Shown here piece by piece: positions 5,518 through 11,848 of a stretch of 22,310 nt of DNA. The notes below the pieces were generated by a model that worked only from the letters and a program-made list of their open reading frames with translations, did not search any database and had not been told where the DNA came from. The first letter of the stretch is position 1. Each line of letters opens with the position of its first letter. The stretch covers positions 5,086-27,395 of IMG/VR virus record IMGVR_UViG_3300030385_000359; one strand, written 5' to 3'. The position numbers and the translations under genes are program-made. The stretch is from a virus.

Positions 5518-5841
5518 ATGAGAAATCCAATTACGAAAGTAGAGTTAGAAAGAATTATTGAGCATGGAATCAATAAGGTGTACAATGAATCAGATAAATG
5601 GTTCGTGGCAACATTTAGAGAATTACAAACAACAAAGACGGATGAAGTATATCTTATGCGATTTGAAGGTGTGAAAGAAGCTTTAGATTATTATGAGCAA
5701 CTAACATCAAAAGATTTATTAGGATTAATGGAGGGGAGAGCTAAAGTAATATTCGGAACAATGGAAGATGATTGTTTAAGAATATCAAATGTGAAATACT
5801 TCAAGTCAGAGGACTGGAGTTTAATCGTAATAAACAAATAG
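5518..5841 (+). CDS. Early-type protein of unknown function
   Basis: A 107-residue protein whose start at 5518 follows the TTAACTAAAAACA leader. Visible pattern: MRNPITKVELERIIEHGINK (helix), a beta-rich centre (WFVATFRELQTT, DEVYLMRFEGVKEALDYYEQ), and a C-terminal strand-rich part (AKVIFGTMEDDCLRISNVKY). This is a compact alpha/beta domain with no catalytic motif that I recognise. It ends two bases before the next gene. Confidence 0.6.
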   Translation: MRNPITKVELERIIEHGINKVYNESDKWFVATFRELQTTKTDEVYLMRFEGVKEALDYYEQLTSKDLLGLMEGRAKVIFGTMEDDCLRISNVKYFKSEDWSLIVINK

Positions 5842-5843
5842 AC

Positions 5844-6062
5844 ATGAGCAGATTATTCAACGAGTTAGTAGAGAAAATTTTAAACGGAAATCCATACTCT
5901 AAAGGTTCTGAACTGGGACACTTAGTAGATGCAGAGCATGAGGAGTTTGAGTTTGAAAGAAGAAAGTGGTTAAGCGGTCAGATAACATTATTCAACGGAG
6001 GAACAGTTGAGCAATGGGTTGCACTTGGAAGACCAAAAAATAACAACATTAAAACGATATAA
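5844..6062 (+). CDS. Small early-type protein of unknown function
   Basis: A 72-residue protein. ATG 5844, two bases after the preceding stop, is a better start than the upstream ATG at 5772, which lies inside the previous gene. It is acidic in the middle (HLVDAEHEEFEFERRKWLSG) and ends with GGTVEQWVALGRPKNNNIKT. Family not recognised. Spacing is consistent with co-translation with its neighbours. Confidence 0.55.
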   Translation: MSRLFNELVEKILNGNPYSKGSELGHLVDAEHEEFEFERRKWLSGQITLFNGGTVEQWVALGRPKNNNIKTI

Positions 6063-6066
6063 GATT

Positions 6067-6270
6067 ATGCAAGACAGACAAACGACACCCGATTTTAAAG
6101 AGGATAGAGTATTTGATAAGAATTTAATATTCGACACGTCAGATGAATTAAGGGAAGAAGTACTTTGCTTGCTTGATGATATTATAACTGATATTGATAA
6201 TGAAATATCAGATTATGATAGAGAGCTTATGAAGTCAGATATAATTAACCATTTAAAAAAGAAACTATAA
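6067..6270 (+). CDS. Small acidic early-type protein
   Basis: A 67-residue protein starting at ATG 6067 after the shared ATAAGATT context; an ATG at 6007 would overlap the preceding gene by 56 bases and is less likely. The centre is strongly acidic and helical (SDELREEVLCLLDDIITDID, EISDYDRELM) with a basic tail (NHLKKKL). Small acidic phage proteins sometimes mimic DNA to block host enzymes, but that is speculation here. The stop overlaps the next start (TAATG). Confidence 0.55.
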   Translation: MQDRQTTPDFKEDRVFDKNLIFDTSDELREEVLCLLDDIITDIDNEISDYDRELMKSDIINHLKKKL

Positions 6271-6596
6271 TGATTACAGATACAATGACAAGGCAACAAA
6301 CGAAGACATGGGAACGATATGAAAGTGTCTTATTAGAGCAAGGATATTGGATTGAGGAAAACTTCAACGATTATTTCAAGGATGCTATTTTACCTATGGT
6401 AGCACAAGAATATGAGCAAGATGGAATCCCCGATGTGCCTGCAAGAAGAGAAGCTTATAATAATCAGATTGATGCGTTGGTAAAAGGTGGAGGAATGACA
6501 GAGTTCTATGCAAATGAGATGGGAGGAATTCCCGATGAATTAGAGGAATTAGTATTTAGAATTCGTTATGTAACAACAAAGAATCCAATCTATTAA
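6270..6596 (+). CDS. Early-type protein of unknown function
   Basis: A 108-residue, acidic, Tyr/Trp-rich protein coupled to the gene before it by TAATG. It contains RQQTKTWERYESVLLEQGYW, then DYFKDAILPMVAQEYEQDGI, and GGGMTEFYANEMGGIPDELE. It looks like a helical fold. Family not recognised. Confidence 0.6.
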   Translation: MITDTMTRQQTKTWERYESVLLEQGYWIEENFNDYFKDAILPMVAQEYEQDGIPDVPARREAYNNQIDALVKGGGMTEFYANEMGGIPDELEELVFRIRYVTTKNPIY

Positions 6597-6598
6597 TA

Positions 6599-6745
6599 AT
6601 GGCAAAATTTGGACTAGCAAAAGAGATAGCAAAATTATCAATAGAGAAGCTATCAAAGAAAGAATTAGAAACTGAATTATTCAACTTGTATATTTTACTT
6701 CCAAGCAAAGACTTGAGGGATATACTTAAACTCTTAAAAGGATGA
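6599..6745 (+). CDS. Tiny helical protein, 48 residues
   Basis: ATG 6599 opens a 48-residue protein (MAKFGLAKEIAKLSIEKLSK onward), rich in Lys, Leu and Glu and likely one or two amphipathic helices. It starts two bases after the preceding stop and ends in an ATGA overlap with the next gene. Context alone supports it being translated; the family is not recognised. Confidence 0.5.
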   Translation: MAKFGLAKEIAKLSIEKLSKKELETELFNLYILLPSKDLRDILKLLKG

Positions 6746-6930
6746 AACTAGATAGATACGAAGCAAATTTGAAAGTACTTGGAAACATTGTTTACTCTTA
6801 TGATACTAAGGTAGCAATCATTCACGATAAGCATATTGAGGTGCTTGGATATTGGAGTCGAACAACTTCAAAGCATATTAATTATGTCGGTCAATATTTT
6901 GATAAACCAGTCTTAAACAAAACAACATGA
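6742..6930 (+). CDS. Small protein with GYWSxTTxKHINYV motif
   Basis: A 62-residue protein, ATGA-coupled to the previous gene. Its core is IVYSYDTKVAII, then IEVLGYWSRTTSKHINYVGQ. The pattern of a Y-x-T-x-V-A strand followed by L-G-x-W-S-x-T-T-x-x-H-x-x-Y is known to me from small phage and plasmid proteins of unknown function (I believe the DUF8033 type, not verified). Probably a compact beta-rich domain. The last four bases overlap the next start (ATGA). Confidence 0.6.
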   Translation: MKLDRYEANLKVLGNIVYSYDTKVAIIHDKHIEVLGYWSRTTSKHINYVGQYFDKPVLNKTT

Positions 6931-7340
6931 AACAGAGGATAGAGATTAAAGCAATGTTTGAAAATATTGTGGACGAAGTTGAAAACGGAATGCTTGAACC
7001 TATTGAAGCTTTGATTATTTCAAAGACGATGGAAAACTGCGCAAAGCATTTAAAAGAATTGTACACAGACGAAGCATTAATCCATGCAGAGAAATGGAGT
7101 GGACAAACAATGAACGGATATGAGATAACTTCTAAGAACGGAGCGACTCGTTATAAGTTTGACCATATAGAAGAATACGCAACATTTAAGGACGGTCTGA
7201 AACAAATGGAATCAACTTATAAAGATGCTTACTTATCAGCACAGAAAGGAAATGTGATTGTTGATTCAGATGGAGTTATTGTTCCACAAGCAGAACCAGT
7301 CTTTGGAAAAGAGCAAATCGTTTTAAAACTTTCAAAATAG
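6927..7340 (+). CDS. Helical protein upstream of the SSB-like gene
   Basis: A 137-residue protein, ATGA-coupled to the previous gene. The N-terminal half is helical (MFENIVDEVENGMLEPIEAL, MENCAKHLKELYTDEALIHA); the second half contains GYEITSKNGATRYKFDHIEE and a helix with YATFKDGLKQMESTYKDAYL. Proteins of this size with a conserved K-x-G-x-R-x-x-Y-x-F-x-H-x-x-x-Y segment often lie near SSB or replication genes in Bacteroidetes phages. I assign no function. Confidence 0.6.
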   Translation: MKQRIEIKAMFENIVDEVENGMLEPIEALIISKTMENCAKHLKELYTDEALIHAEKWSGQTMNGYEITSKNGATRYKFDHIEEYATFKDGLKQMESTYKDAYLSAQKGNVIVDSDGVIVPQAEPVFGKEQIVLKLSK

Positions 7341-7344
7341 AACT

Positions 7345-7599
7345 ATGGAAACAAGACGGCAATTTATATCACGAATGATATGGCTGACAGCAGAAATAGA
7401 AAAGTCTGATAAAGGCAATATGTTGAATGCTGTAAATATGTTGGAATATGAATTACAACGGAGGGAAATAGCAATCCTTGAAAGTATATCAAGAAAGGTA
7501 ATAAACAAGTATTCAGAATTGATGACTTGTGGCAATTCAGTAAAATACACAAAGAGCAAACTCAACTCTTTATTCTTAGAGGAGAAGCTTAATGTATAA
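7345..7599 (+). CDS. Small protein of unknown function
   Basis: An 84-residue, mostly helical, basic protein (METRRQFISRMIWLTAEIEK, NMLNAVNMLEYELQRREIAI, then VINKYSELMT). Starts four bases after the previous stop. Family not recognised. It is the last gene before the 57-base gap that holds the leader of the SSB-like gene. Confidence 0.5.
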   Translation: METRRQFISRMIWLTAEIEKSDKGNMLNAVNMLEYELQRREIAILESISRKVINKYSELMTCGNSVKYTKSKLNSLFLEEKLNV

Positions 7600-7656
7600 A
7601 ATAGTTTTTTCACATCAATAAAAGTTTATATATTCACACAACTAAAAACAAACAAA

Positions 7657-8160
7657 ATGCAAAAGACAAGCAAAGTGATTTCGGTAACTGCGAACGGTAC
7701 ATGGGACGGTTCTTATGGAACGATGTACAAATTTGAAATCGTATTTCAGAACGCAGATGTTGGAGAGTATTCTTCAAAGAATAAAGAGCAAAACAAATTT
7801 GAGGTCGGTTCGGAAGTCGAATATGAATATACTGGAGGGCAATATCCAAAAGTGAAACCAGTTTATAATGCTCCGACTGGTGGAGGTGGTGGAGGTTCTT
7901 ACGGAGGTAAGAGTGATGATGTACAGAAGAAAATAGTACGTCAATCAATGCTTAAAGCATCGGTAGATTTTCACGCTATCAATCCACAACTGAAACCGTC
8001 AGAAGTTGACATTCTAAAAACAGCCGAACGATTCGTTCAATTTGTGAATGGAAATAGTGAACTTCAATTATCAAAAGAGTTTACTTCATTACCTACTGAA
8101 CCAGTTAAGCAAGTAGCAAATCTTGAGGCAACAGCAAAGAAAGATGATTTGCCTTTCTAA
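7657..8160 (+). CDS. ssb: Single-stranded DNA-binding protein (SSB-like)
   Basis: A 167-residue protein that would bind and protect single-stranded DNA during replication. Residues 1-70 look like a small OB-fold beta barrel (KVISVTANGTWDG, MYKFEIVFQNADVGEYSS, VGSEVEYEYTGGQYPKVKPV). A glycine-rich linker follows (GGGGGGSYGG, 75-84), then a helical part and an acidic tip ending DDLPF (163-167). That tip closely matches the DDIPF/DDLPF ends with which bacterial SSBs recruit partner proteins. The extra helical segment (about 85-140) is not part of standard SSB. Its leader carries the AACTAAAAACA motif, and a strong terminator follows. Confidence 0.75.
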   Translation: MQKTSKVISVTANGTWDGSYGTMYKFEIVFQNADVGEYSSKNKEQNKFEVGSEVEYEYTGGQYPKVKPVYNAPTGGGGGGSYGGKSDDVQKKIVRQSMLKASVDFHAINPQLKPSEVDILKTAERFVQFVNGNSELQLSKEFTSLPTEPVKQVANLEATAKKDDLPF

Positions 8161-8173
8161 AATAGTAATAATC

Positions 8174-8208
8174 GAAAAGAAGCGTTCTAACAGCGTTTCT
8201 TTTTTTTT
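8174..8208 (+). terminator. Intrinsic terminator after the SSB-like gene
   Basis: AGAAGCGTT (8178-8186), loop CTAAC, AGCGTTTCT (8192-8200) form a nine-pair stem with two G-T pairs, extended by the flanking A and T runs, followed by a T tract to 8208. It lies 13 bases after the SSB stop. This is the best intrinsic terminator in the window and would end or attenuate the early transcript begun near 4210. Confidence 0.8.
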
Positions 8209-8223
8209 AAACCAACTTACATT

Positions 8224-8442
8224 ATGATAACATTTGAAGCGAACACTCCGCAAGAAAAGTGGATTAAAAAGCATTTTAACAGCAAGGCTGAACTTATAAG
8301 AGCAACAAAACTATCAAGACCAACGATAGACAAGATGTGTAAAGATTCGGAATTATTCTTTAAGTACATTCCTTTATTTGCACACATAACAAAACAATCG
8401 AAAGACAAGGTAGTTCAGCAGATGTTTAATTACGCTCTATAA
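8224..8442 (+). CDS. Small helix-turn-helix DNA-binding protein
   Basis: A 72-residue protein. The segment SKAELIRATKLSRPTIDKMC (about residues 20-39) reads as a helix-turn-helix, with A-E-L as helix 2 and S-R-P-T-I as the start of the recognition helix. This suggests a Cro-like regulator or a replication accessory protein. It is the first gene after the terminator and overlaps the replication initiator by one base (TAATG), so the two are likely co-expressed. Confidence 0.6.
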   Translation: MITFEANTPQEKWIKKHFNSKAELIRATKLSRPTIDKMCKDSELFFKYIPLFAHITKQSKDKVVQQMFNYAL

Positions 8443-9200
8443 TGGAGTATTCATTCAACATAGAATATGCCGAAAAATATGGAGTAGCAGAAGCAATCGT
8501 GATAAAGAATTTTCAGTACTGGATAAAGAAAAACAAATCTAATTCAAAAGCAAATCACGATGGAAGAACTTGGACTTTCAATTCAGTAAAAGCATTTGAG
8601 GATTTATTCCCATTTTGGACAGTAGGACAGATGAATAGAATCTTGAAGTCGTTAGTAGAGCAAGAAGTTTTATTGACTGGCAATTATAACAAGATGAAAT
8701 ACGATAGGACAAAATGGTATGCGTTCAGCGATGAATACTCATTTGTTGTTTTAGGTAGTTCCATTTCTCGAAAACAGAAAATGGATTTGTCAGAACCGAT
8801 AAATGGATTTACTGAAACCGATAAACCTATACCAAATGTAAAAGAAGATATAAAACAAAAATACTATAAAGACATGATAGTTGTCTACGACAACTTCTGC
8901 AAACATCAATTTGATGCTCCTGCCATGATAAACGGACAAGAGGGAAAAGCGATGAAAAGCATCATGAAGTATCTTAAAAATCTTTGCAAAGTAAAGGGAG
9001 ATGATTCGCCCGAGCAGATTATAGCATCTTTTGAATACATATTGGCGAACTGGGAAAAGTTAGAACCGTTCTTACAGAAACAAATTAAGCTTTCCCAAAT
9101 CAATTCAAATATCACTAACATTATTAATCAACTGAAAAATGGAGGAGAAAAAAGAAGTAGCAACAATCTCGCAGAACAGATACTTGACAAGTATAGATAA
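8442..9200 (+). CDS. Phage replication initiator-like protein
   Basis: A 252-residue protein. The first ~100 residues form the winged-helix domain common to phage replisome organiser proteins of Bacteroidetes and Firmicutes: FNIEYAEKYGVAEAIVIKNF, YWIKKNKSNSKANHDGRTW, the FPFWTVGQMNRILKSLVEQE recognition region, and YDRTKWYAFSDE. A polar linker (about 105-140) leads to a C-terminal helical region with WEKLEPFLQKQIKLSQINSN. It probably binds the phage origin and recruits the host helicase or loader. An origin may lie inside or near this gene, but I saw no clear iterons. Its end overlaps the next gene by 62 bases. Confidence 0.7.
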   Translation: MEYSFNIEYAEKYGVAEAIVIKNFQYWIKKNKSNSKANHDGRTWTFNSVKAFEDLFPFWTVGQMNRILKSLVEQEVLLTGNYNKMKYDRTKWYAFSDEYSFVVLGSSISRKQKMDLSEPINGFTETDKPIPNVKEDIKQKYYKDMIVVYDNFCKHQFDAPAMINGQEGKAMKSIMKYLKNLCKVKGDDSPEQIIASFEYILANWEKLEPFLQKQIKLSQINSNITNIINQLKNGGEKRSSNNLAEQILDKYR

Positions 9201-9675
9201 TCCAATTAGTTCTGATTTCAAAAGGAATGTTTTAAAAATGAGAATGAACGATATTGTCGAAATTGCTTTAGTCCATAAACCAACATCAATCTATCGGCAA
9301 TATAAAGACGATGAAGAAAAGACGATTGATATTCTAATGCTTATGCTAATCCAGTTTCAAGATTTCTACAACTGCAAACGGACAATGAATAAAGAGCAGT
9401 TGATGGAGGTTGCTTATTTGATTTGTGAAAGTTTTAGACATTTCAACAACTATGATATTGCAATGTGTTTAAAGCACGCTAAGACATCTGAAAAACTTTA
9501 TGACCGTATTGACGGTGGGATGATAATGGAGTGGCTGACACGCTACGACATTGAGCGTACTGGCATGATTGTAACTAAGAGAGAACAAAGCAAAGCACAA
9601 CAGAATGCCGAATGGTCTGCTTTAGGAGAAAGAAGTTCGGTTCAGAAACTTAAAGAATTCTTAAAAAACGAATAA
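9139..9675 (+). CDS. DUF6633-like replication-associated protein
   Basis: A 178-residue, mostly helical protein. Features: VATISQNRYLTSIDNP at the start, a middle with YNCKRTMNKEQLMEVAYLIC and FNNYDIAMCLKHAKT, then LYDRIDGGMIMEWLTRYDIE and a charged C-terminal helix. The LxDRIDGxxIxxWLxxYDxER stretch is the hallmark I associate with DUF6633, common next to replication initiators in Bacteroidetes phages. A helicase-loader role is a reasonable guess only. The 62-base overlap with the initiator is unusually long, but both frames look well conserved in style. Confidence 0.6.
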   Translation: MEEKKEVATISQNRYLTSIDNPISSDFKRNVLKMRMNDIVEIALVHKPTSIYRQYKDDEEKTIDILMLMLIQFQDFYNCKRTMNKEQLMEVAYLICESFRHFNNYDIAMCLKHAKTSEKLYDRIDGGMIMEWLTRYDIERTGMIVTKREQSKAQQNAEWSALGERSSVQKLKEFLKNE

Positions 9676-9676
9676 G

Positions 9677-9904
9677 ATGGAAACACATAAAGACAGATTG
9701 CTCAATTATCTAAAAGAGTATAAAAGAATAACATCTTTGGATGCTATTCGGGATTTAGGCAACACAAGATTAGCTGCATATATATTCCTACTAAAAGAAG
9801 ATGGACATAATATAAAATCAGAATCACACAAGGTTGCTACAAGGTGGAAGAATGAAGACGGAACAAGTAAGACAACGACAGTCGTTGAATATATTCTAAA
9901 CTAA
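9677..9904 (+). CDS. Winged-helix protein (HTH_39-like)
   Basis: A 75-residue protein with the pattern of the HTH_39-type phage domain: LLNYLKEYKRITSLDAIRDL (helices 1-2), then GNTRLAAYIFLLKEDGHNI (recognition helix) and a wing with ATRWKNEDGTSKTTTVVEYI. Probably binds DNA, as a regulator or replication accessory. Starts one base after the previous stop. Confidence 0.65.
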   Translation: METHKDRLLNYLKEYKRITSLDAIRDLGNTRLAAYIFLLKEDGHNIKSESHKVATRWKNEDGTSKTTTVVEYILN

Positions 9905-9916
9905 AACAAGAGTAAT

Positions 9917-9985
9917 ATGAAGATTGTATTTACATTATTAGCATTATCGCTAATCGCTTTACTTTGGAGTAGAGGAAAGGAATGA
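9917..9985 (+). CDS. 22-residue single-span membrane peptide
   Basis: ATG 9917 opens a 22-codon frame, MKIVFTLLALSLIALLWSRG plus KE, that is almost wholly one hydrophobic helix. It fills the gap between the winged-helix gene and the HNH gene and couples to the latter by ATGA. Very short, so translation is supported only by spacing and composition. Confidence 0.35.
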   Translation: MKIVFTLLALSLIALLWSRGKE

Positions 9986-10245
9986 AAAATCACACAAAGG
10001 TATATCTAAAATTTTTTGACTACTTTAGCAATGAGTTTATCCCTTGCGAATGTTGTGGAGCTAAAGCTGTTGACATTCATCATATTAAAGCAAGAGGAAT
10101 GGGAGGCTCAAGCAAAGATGATATTAATAACCTAATGGCGGTCTGCCGAAAATGTCATTTGGAATATGGGGACAAGACAAAATATGTGGAATGGTTACAA
10201 GTTCTCCACGATAAAAAAGTCAAAGAACAAACAGCCCGAATATGA
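9982..10245 (+). CDS. HNH endonuclease
   Basis: An 87-residue HNH nuclease. Motifs in order: zinc-site CECC (22-25), catalytic DIHHI (His33, His34), the Asn in DDINNL (about 49-50), and CRKCH (Cys55, Cys58, His59). All key residues are present. Small HNH proteins in phages act in recombination, in packaging with the terminase, or as freestanding homing-type nucleases. Position among replication genes rather than beside the terminase favours recombination or repair. The end overlaps the VRR-NUC gene. Confidence 0.8.
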   Translation: MKNHTKVYLKFFDYFSNEFIPCECCGAKAVDIHHIKARGMGGSSKDDINNLMAVCRKCHLEYGDKTKYVEWLQVLHDKKVKEQTARI

Positions 10246-10576
10246 ATTACAGAAAGCAGTCTGTAAGTATTTATCTCTTCAACATTCAGATATATTTTAC
10301 AACGGTTCAGCAGGAGGAATGAGAACATTTATGTCAGTAGCTAAGAAGATGAAAGCAACTGGTTACAAAGCAGGGTTTCCAGACCTATTTCTCTATGAAG
10401 CAAGGAAAGGATATAACGGTCTTGCAATAGAACTGAAAGTCAAAGGAAACTATGCAAAGAAAAATCAAAAGGACATTCTTGAAAAGTTAAGACAGAAAGG
10501 ATATAAAGCAGAAATCTGTACTGGATTAGACCAAACGATAGAAACAATTAATCAATACTTGAGCGATGAAACCTAA
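10187..10576 (+). CDS. VRR-NUC domain nuclease
   Basis: A VRR-NUC (PD-(D/E)xK fold) nuclease of about 129 residues. Motifs: PEYELQKAVCKYL at the start of the fold, GYKAGFPDLFLYEA (active-site Asp), LAIELKVKG (Glu and Lys of the ExK motif), KKNQKDILEKLRQKGYKAEI. All expected catalytic residues are present. In phages these proteins are thought to resolve branched DNA (Holliday-junction type) during replication or packaging. Start is uncertain: ATG 10187 is given, ATG 10166 would add seven residues; either overlaps the HNH gene by more than 55 bases. The end overlaps the next small gene by 11 bases. Confidence 0.8.
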   Translation, partial: WNGYKFSTIKKSKNKQPEYELQKAVCKYLSLQHSDIFYNGSAGGMRTFMSVAKKMKATGYKAGFPDLFLYEARKGYNGLAIELKVKGNYAKKNQKDILEKLRQKGYKAEICTGLDQTIETINQYLSDET

Positions 10577-10727
10577 ACCAAAAGTAAAAGAAAAGGATGA
10601 TATTTTTATCGGGAGGTGTCTTGGAGATTCTTTCATGATAGAAAATTACAAAAACAAAACACAACGAAAAGCAGAATGCTGTTCTCAGCTAAAGAAAAGA
10701 CCAAAGAAAAGGAATGTACGAACTTAG
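10566..10727 (+). CDS. Small basic protein, 53 residues
   Basis: ATG 10566 opens a 53-residue, very basic protein (MKPKPKVKEKDDIFIGRCLG, later RKAECCSQLKKRPKKRNVRT). It overlaps the VRR-NUC gene by 11 bases and queD by 14. Family not recognised. Its charge suggests nucleic-acid binding, which is inference. Confidence 0.45.
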   Translation: MKPKPKVKEKDDIFIGRCLGDSFMIENYKNKTQRKAECCSQLKKRPKKRNVRT

Positions 10728-11136
10728 TAAATCATTCAGATTTGAAACAGCGCACAGATTAGCAAAGGGCTATGAAGGAAAGTGCGCCAACATACATGGA
10801 CATTCTTGGAATGGAAGCGTAACATTAAGAACGGATATATTAGATGAATTTTCATTTGGTATAGATTACGGAAACATCAAGATATTCTACAAAGACTTGA
10901 TAGATGAATTAGACCATTCAATTCTCTTATACAGATTTGATACTGAACTGATTGATTTATGTAAAGAGAAAGGTTGGAAGTATATGTTATTTGATGAAAA
11001 TCCAACTTCGGAATGTATTGCCAAATATTTATTTGAAGCAATTAAAGAAAGAGCGTATGCCTATGATTCAGCAATCGAATTGATAGATGTAACAATCGAA
11101 GAAACTTGCACTTCTAAATGCGTGTATTATGATTAG
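10714..11136 (+). CDS. queD: QueD, 6-carboxytetrahydropterin synthase
   Basis: A 140-residue protein of the PTPS/QueD family. It converts 7,8-dihydroneopterin triphosphate to 6-carboxy-5,6,7,8-tetrahydropterin, step two of 7-deazaguanine synthesis. Signature residues are intact: zinc ligands His14 (FETAHRL), His28 and His30 (NIHGHSW); catalytic Cys24 (GKCANIHGH); Asp67-His68 (LDHSIL); Glu130 near the end (EETCTSKCVYYD). Length is typical. First recognised gene of the preQ0 operon, overlapping queE by 8 bases. Confidence 0.9.
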   Translation: MYELSKSFRFETAHRLAKGYEGKCANIHGHSWNGSVTLRTDILDEFSFGIDYGNIKIFYKDLIDELDHSILLYRFDTELIDLCKEKGWKYMLFDENPTSECIAKYLFEAIKERAYAYDSAIELIDVTIEETCTSKCVYYD

Positions 11137-11848
11137 AGTATCGGAAGACTTTTATTCTATCCAAGGTGAGGGAGCGACAATGGGAGTGCCTGCTGTTTTC
11201 CTGCGATTACAAGCATGCAATCTGATGTGCGGTGGACTTGGAACAGAAAGGGACGGAAAGTTGCACAACGGAGCTAAATGGAGATGTGATACGATTGAAG
11301 TTTGGAAGCAGGGAGTGAAACATTCAATTGAAGGTTTCGGAGATTATATCATCAAAACGTATGGAGATGTTCTTGATAAGGGAGCGCATCTTATTTGGAC
11401 TGGAGGCGAACCATTAATGCAACAGAAAGCTATAATTGATGTGATGGTTTATCTAGCGAAAGAAGGACTCACTCCATACGTTGAGATAGAAACGAACGGA
11501 ACGCTAAGACCGAAAAATGCTTTAGATGTATTTGTAGACTTGTATAACGTATCTCCAAAGCTTTCAAATAGTGGAGTAACTGCCATCAAGCGATACAGAA
11601 AAGAAGTCTTGAGTTGGTATCAATCAAAGAACGCAATCTTTAAATTCGTAGTTTCAAACGAAGAAGATTGGAGCGAAATAGTACAAATGGATTTGCCATA
11701 CAATATGCTATATCTAATGCCATCAGCAAGCAATAGAGAGGAGTTGGAAAAGTCTTCTAAAATTGTAACAAAAATCTGCTTAGAGAAAACAATTAAATTT
11801 TCAACACGTTTACAGATAGTTTTATGGAATCAAACAGTCGGAGTATAA
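11129..11848 (+). CDS. queE: QueE, 7-carboxy-7-deazaguanine synthase
   Basis: A 239-residue radical-SAM enzyme that rearranges carboxytetrahydropterin to 7-carboxy-7-deazaguanine, step three. FYSIQGEG near the N-terminus is the family hallmark, followed by GVPAVFLRLQACNLMC. The cluster cysteines are Cys30, Cys34 and Cys53: the third is displaced by 18 residues from the second (CNLMC, insert, RCDT), unlike the usual CxxxCxxC. Phage and clostridial QueE proteins with a similar insert exist. WTGGEPLMQ and VEIETNGT follow, and the C-terminus is RLQIVLWNQTVGV. Overlaps folE by 25 bases. Confidence 0.9.
   Translation: MIRVSEDFYSIQGEGATMGVPAVFLRLQACNLMCGGLGTERDGKLHNGAKWRCDTIEVWKQGVKHSIEGFGDYIIKTYGDVLDKGAHLIWTGGEPLMQQKAIIDVMVYLAKEGLTPYVEIETNGTLRPKNALDVFVDLYNVSPKLSNSGVTAIKRYRKEVLSWYQSKNAIFKFVVSNEEDWSEIVQMDLPYNMLYLMPSASNREELEKSSKIVTKICLEKTIKFSTRLQIVLWNQTVGV

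Noticed and set aside
7600-7656. TATATTCA before the SSB-like gene as a promoter -7 element
   Set aside because: It matches TAnnTT but not the final TG, and no TTG or TTTG is found 19-21 bases upstream; too weak to list.
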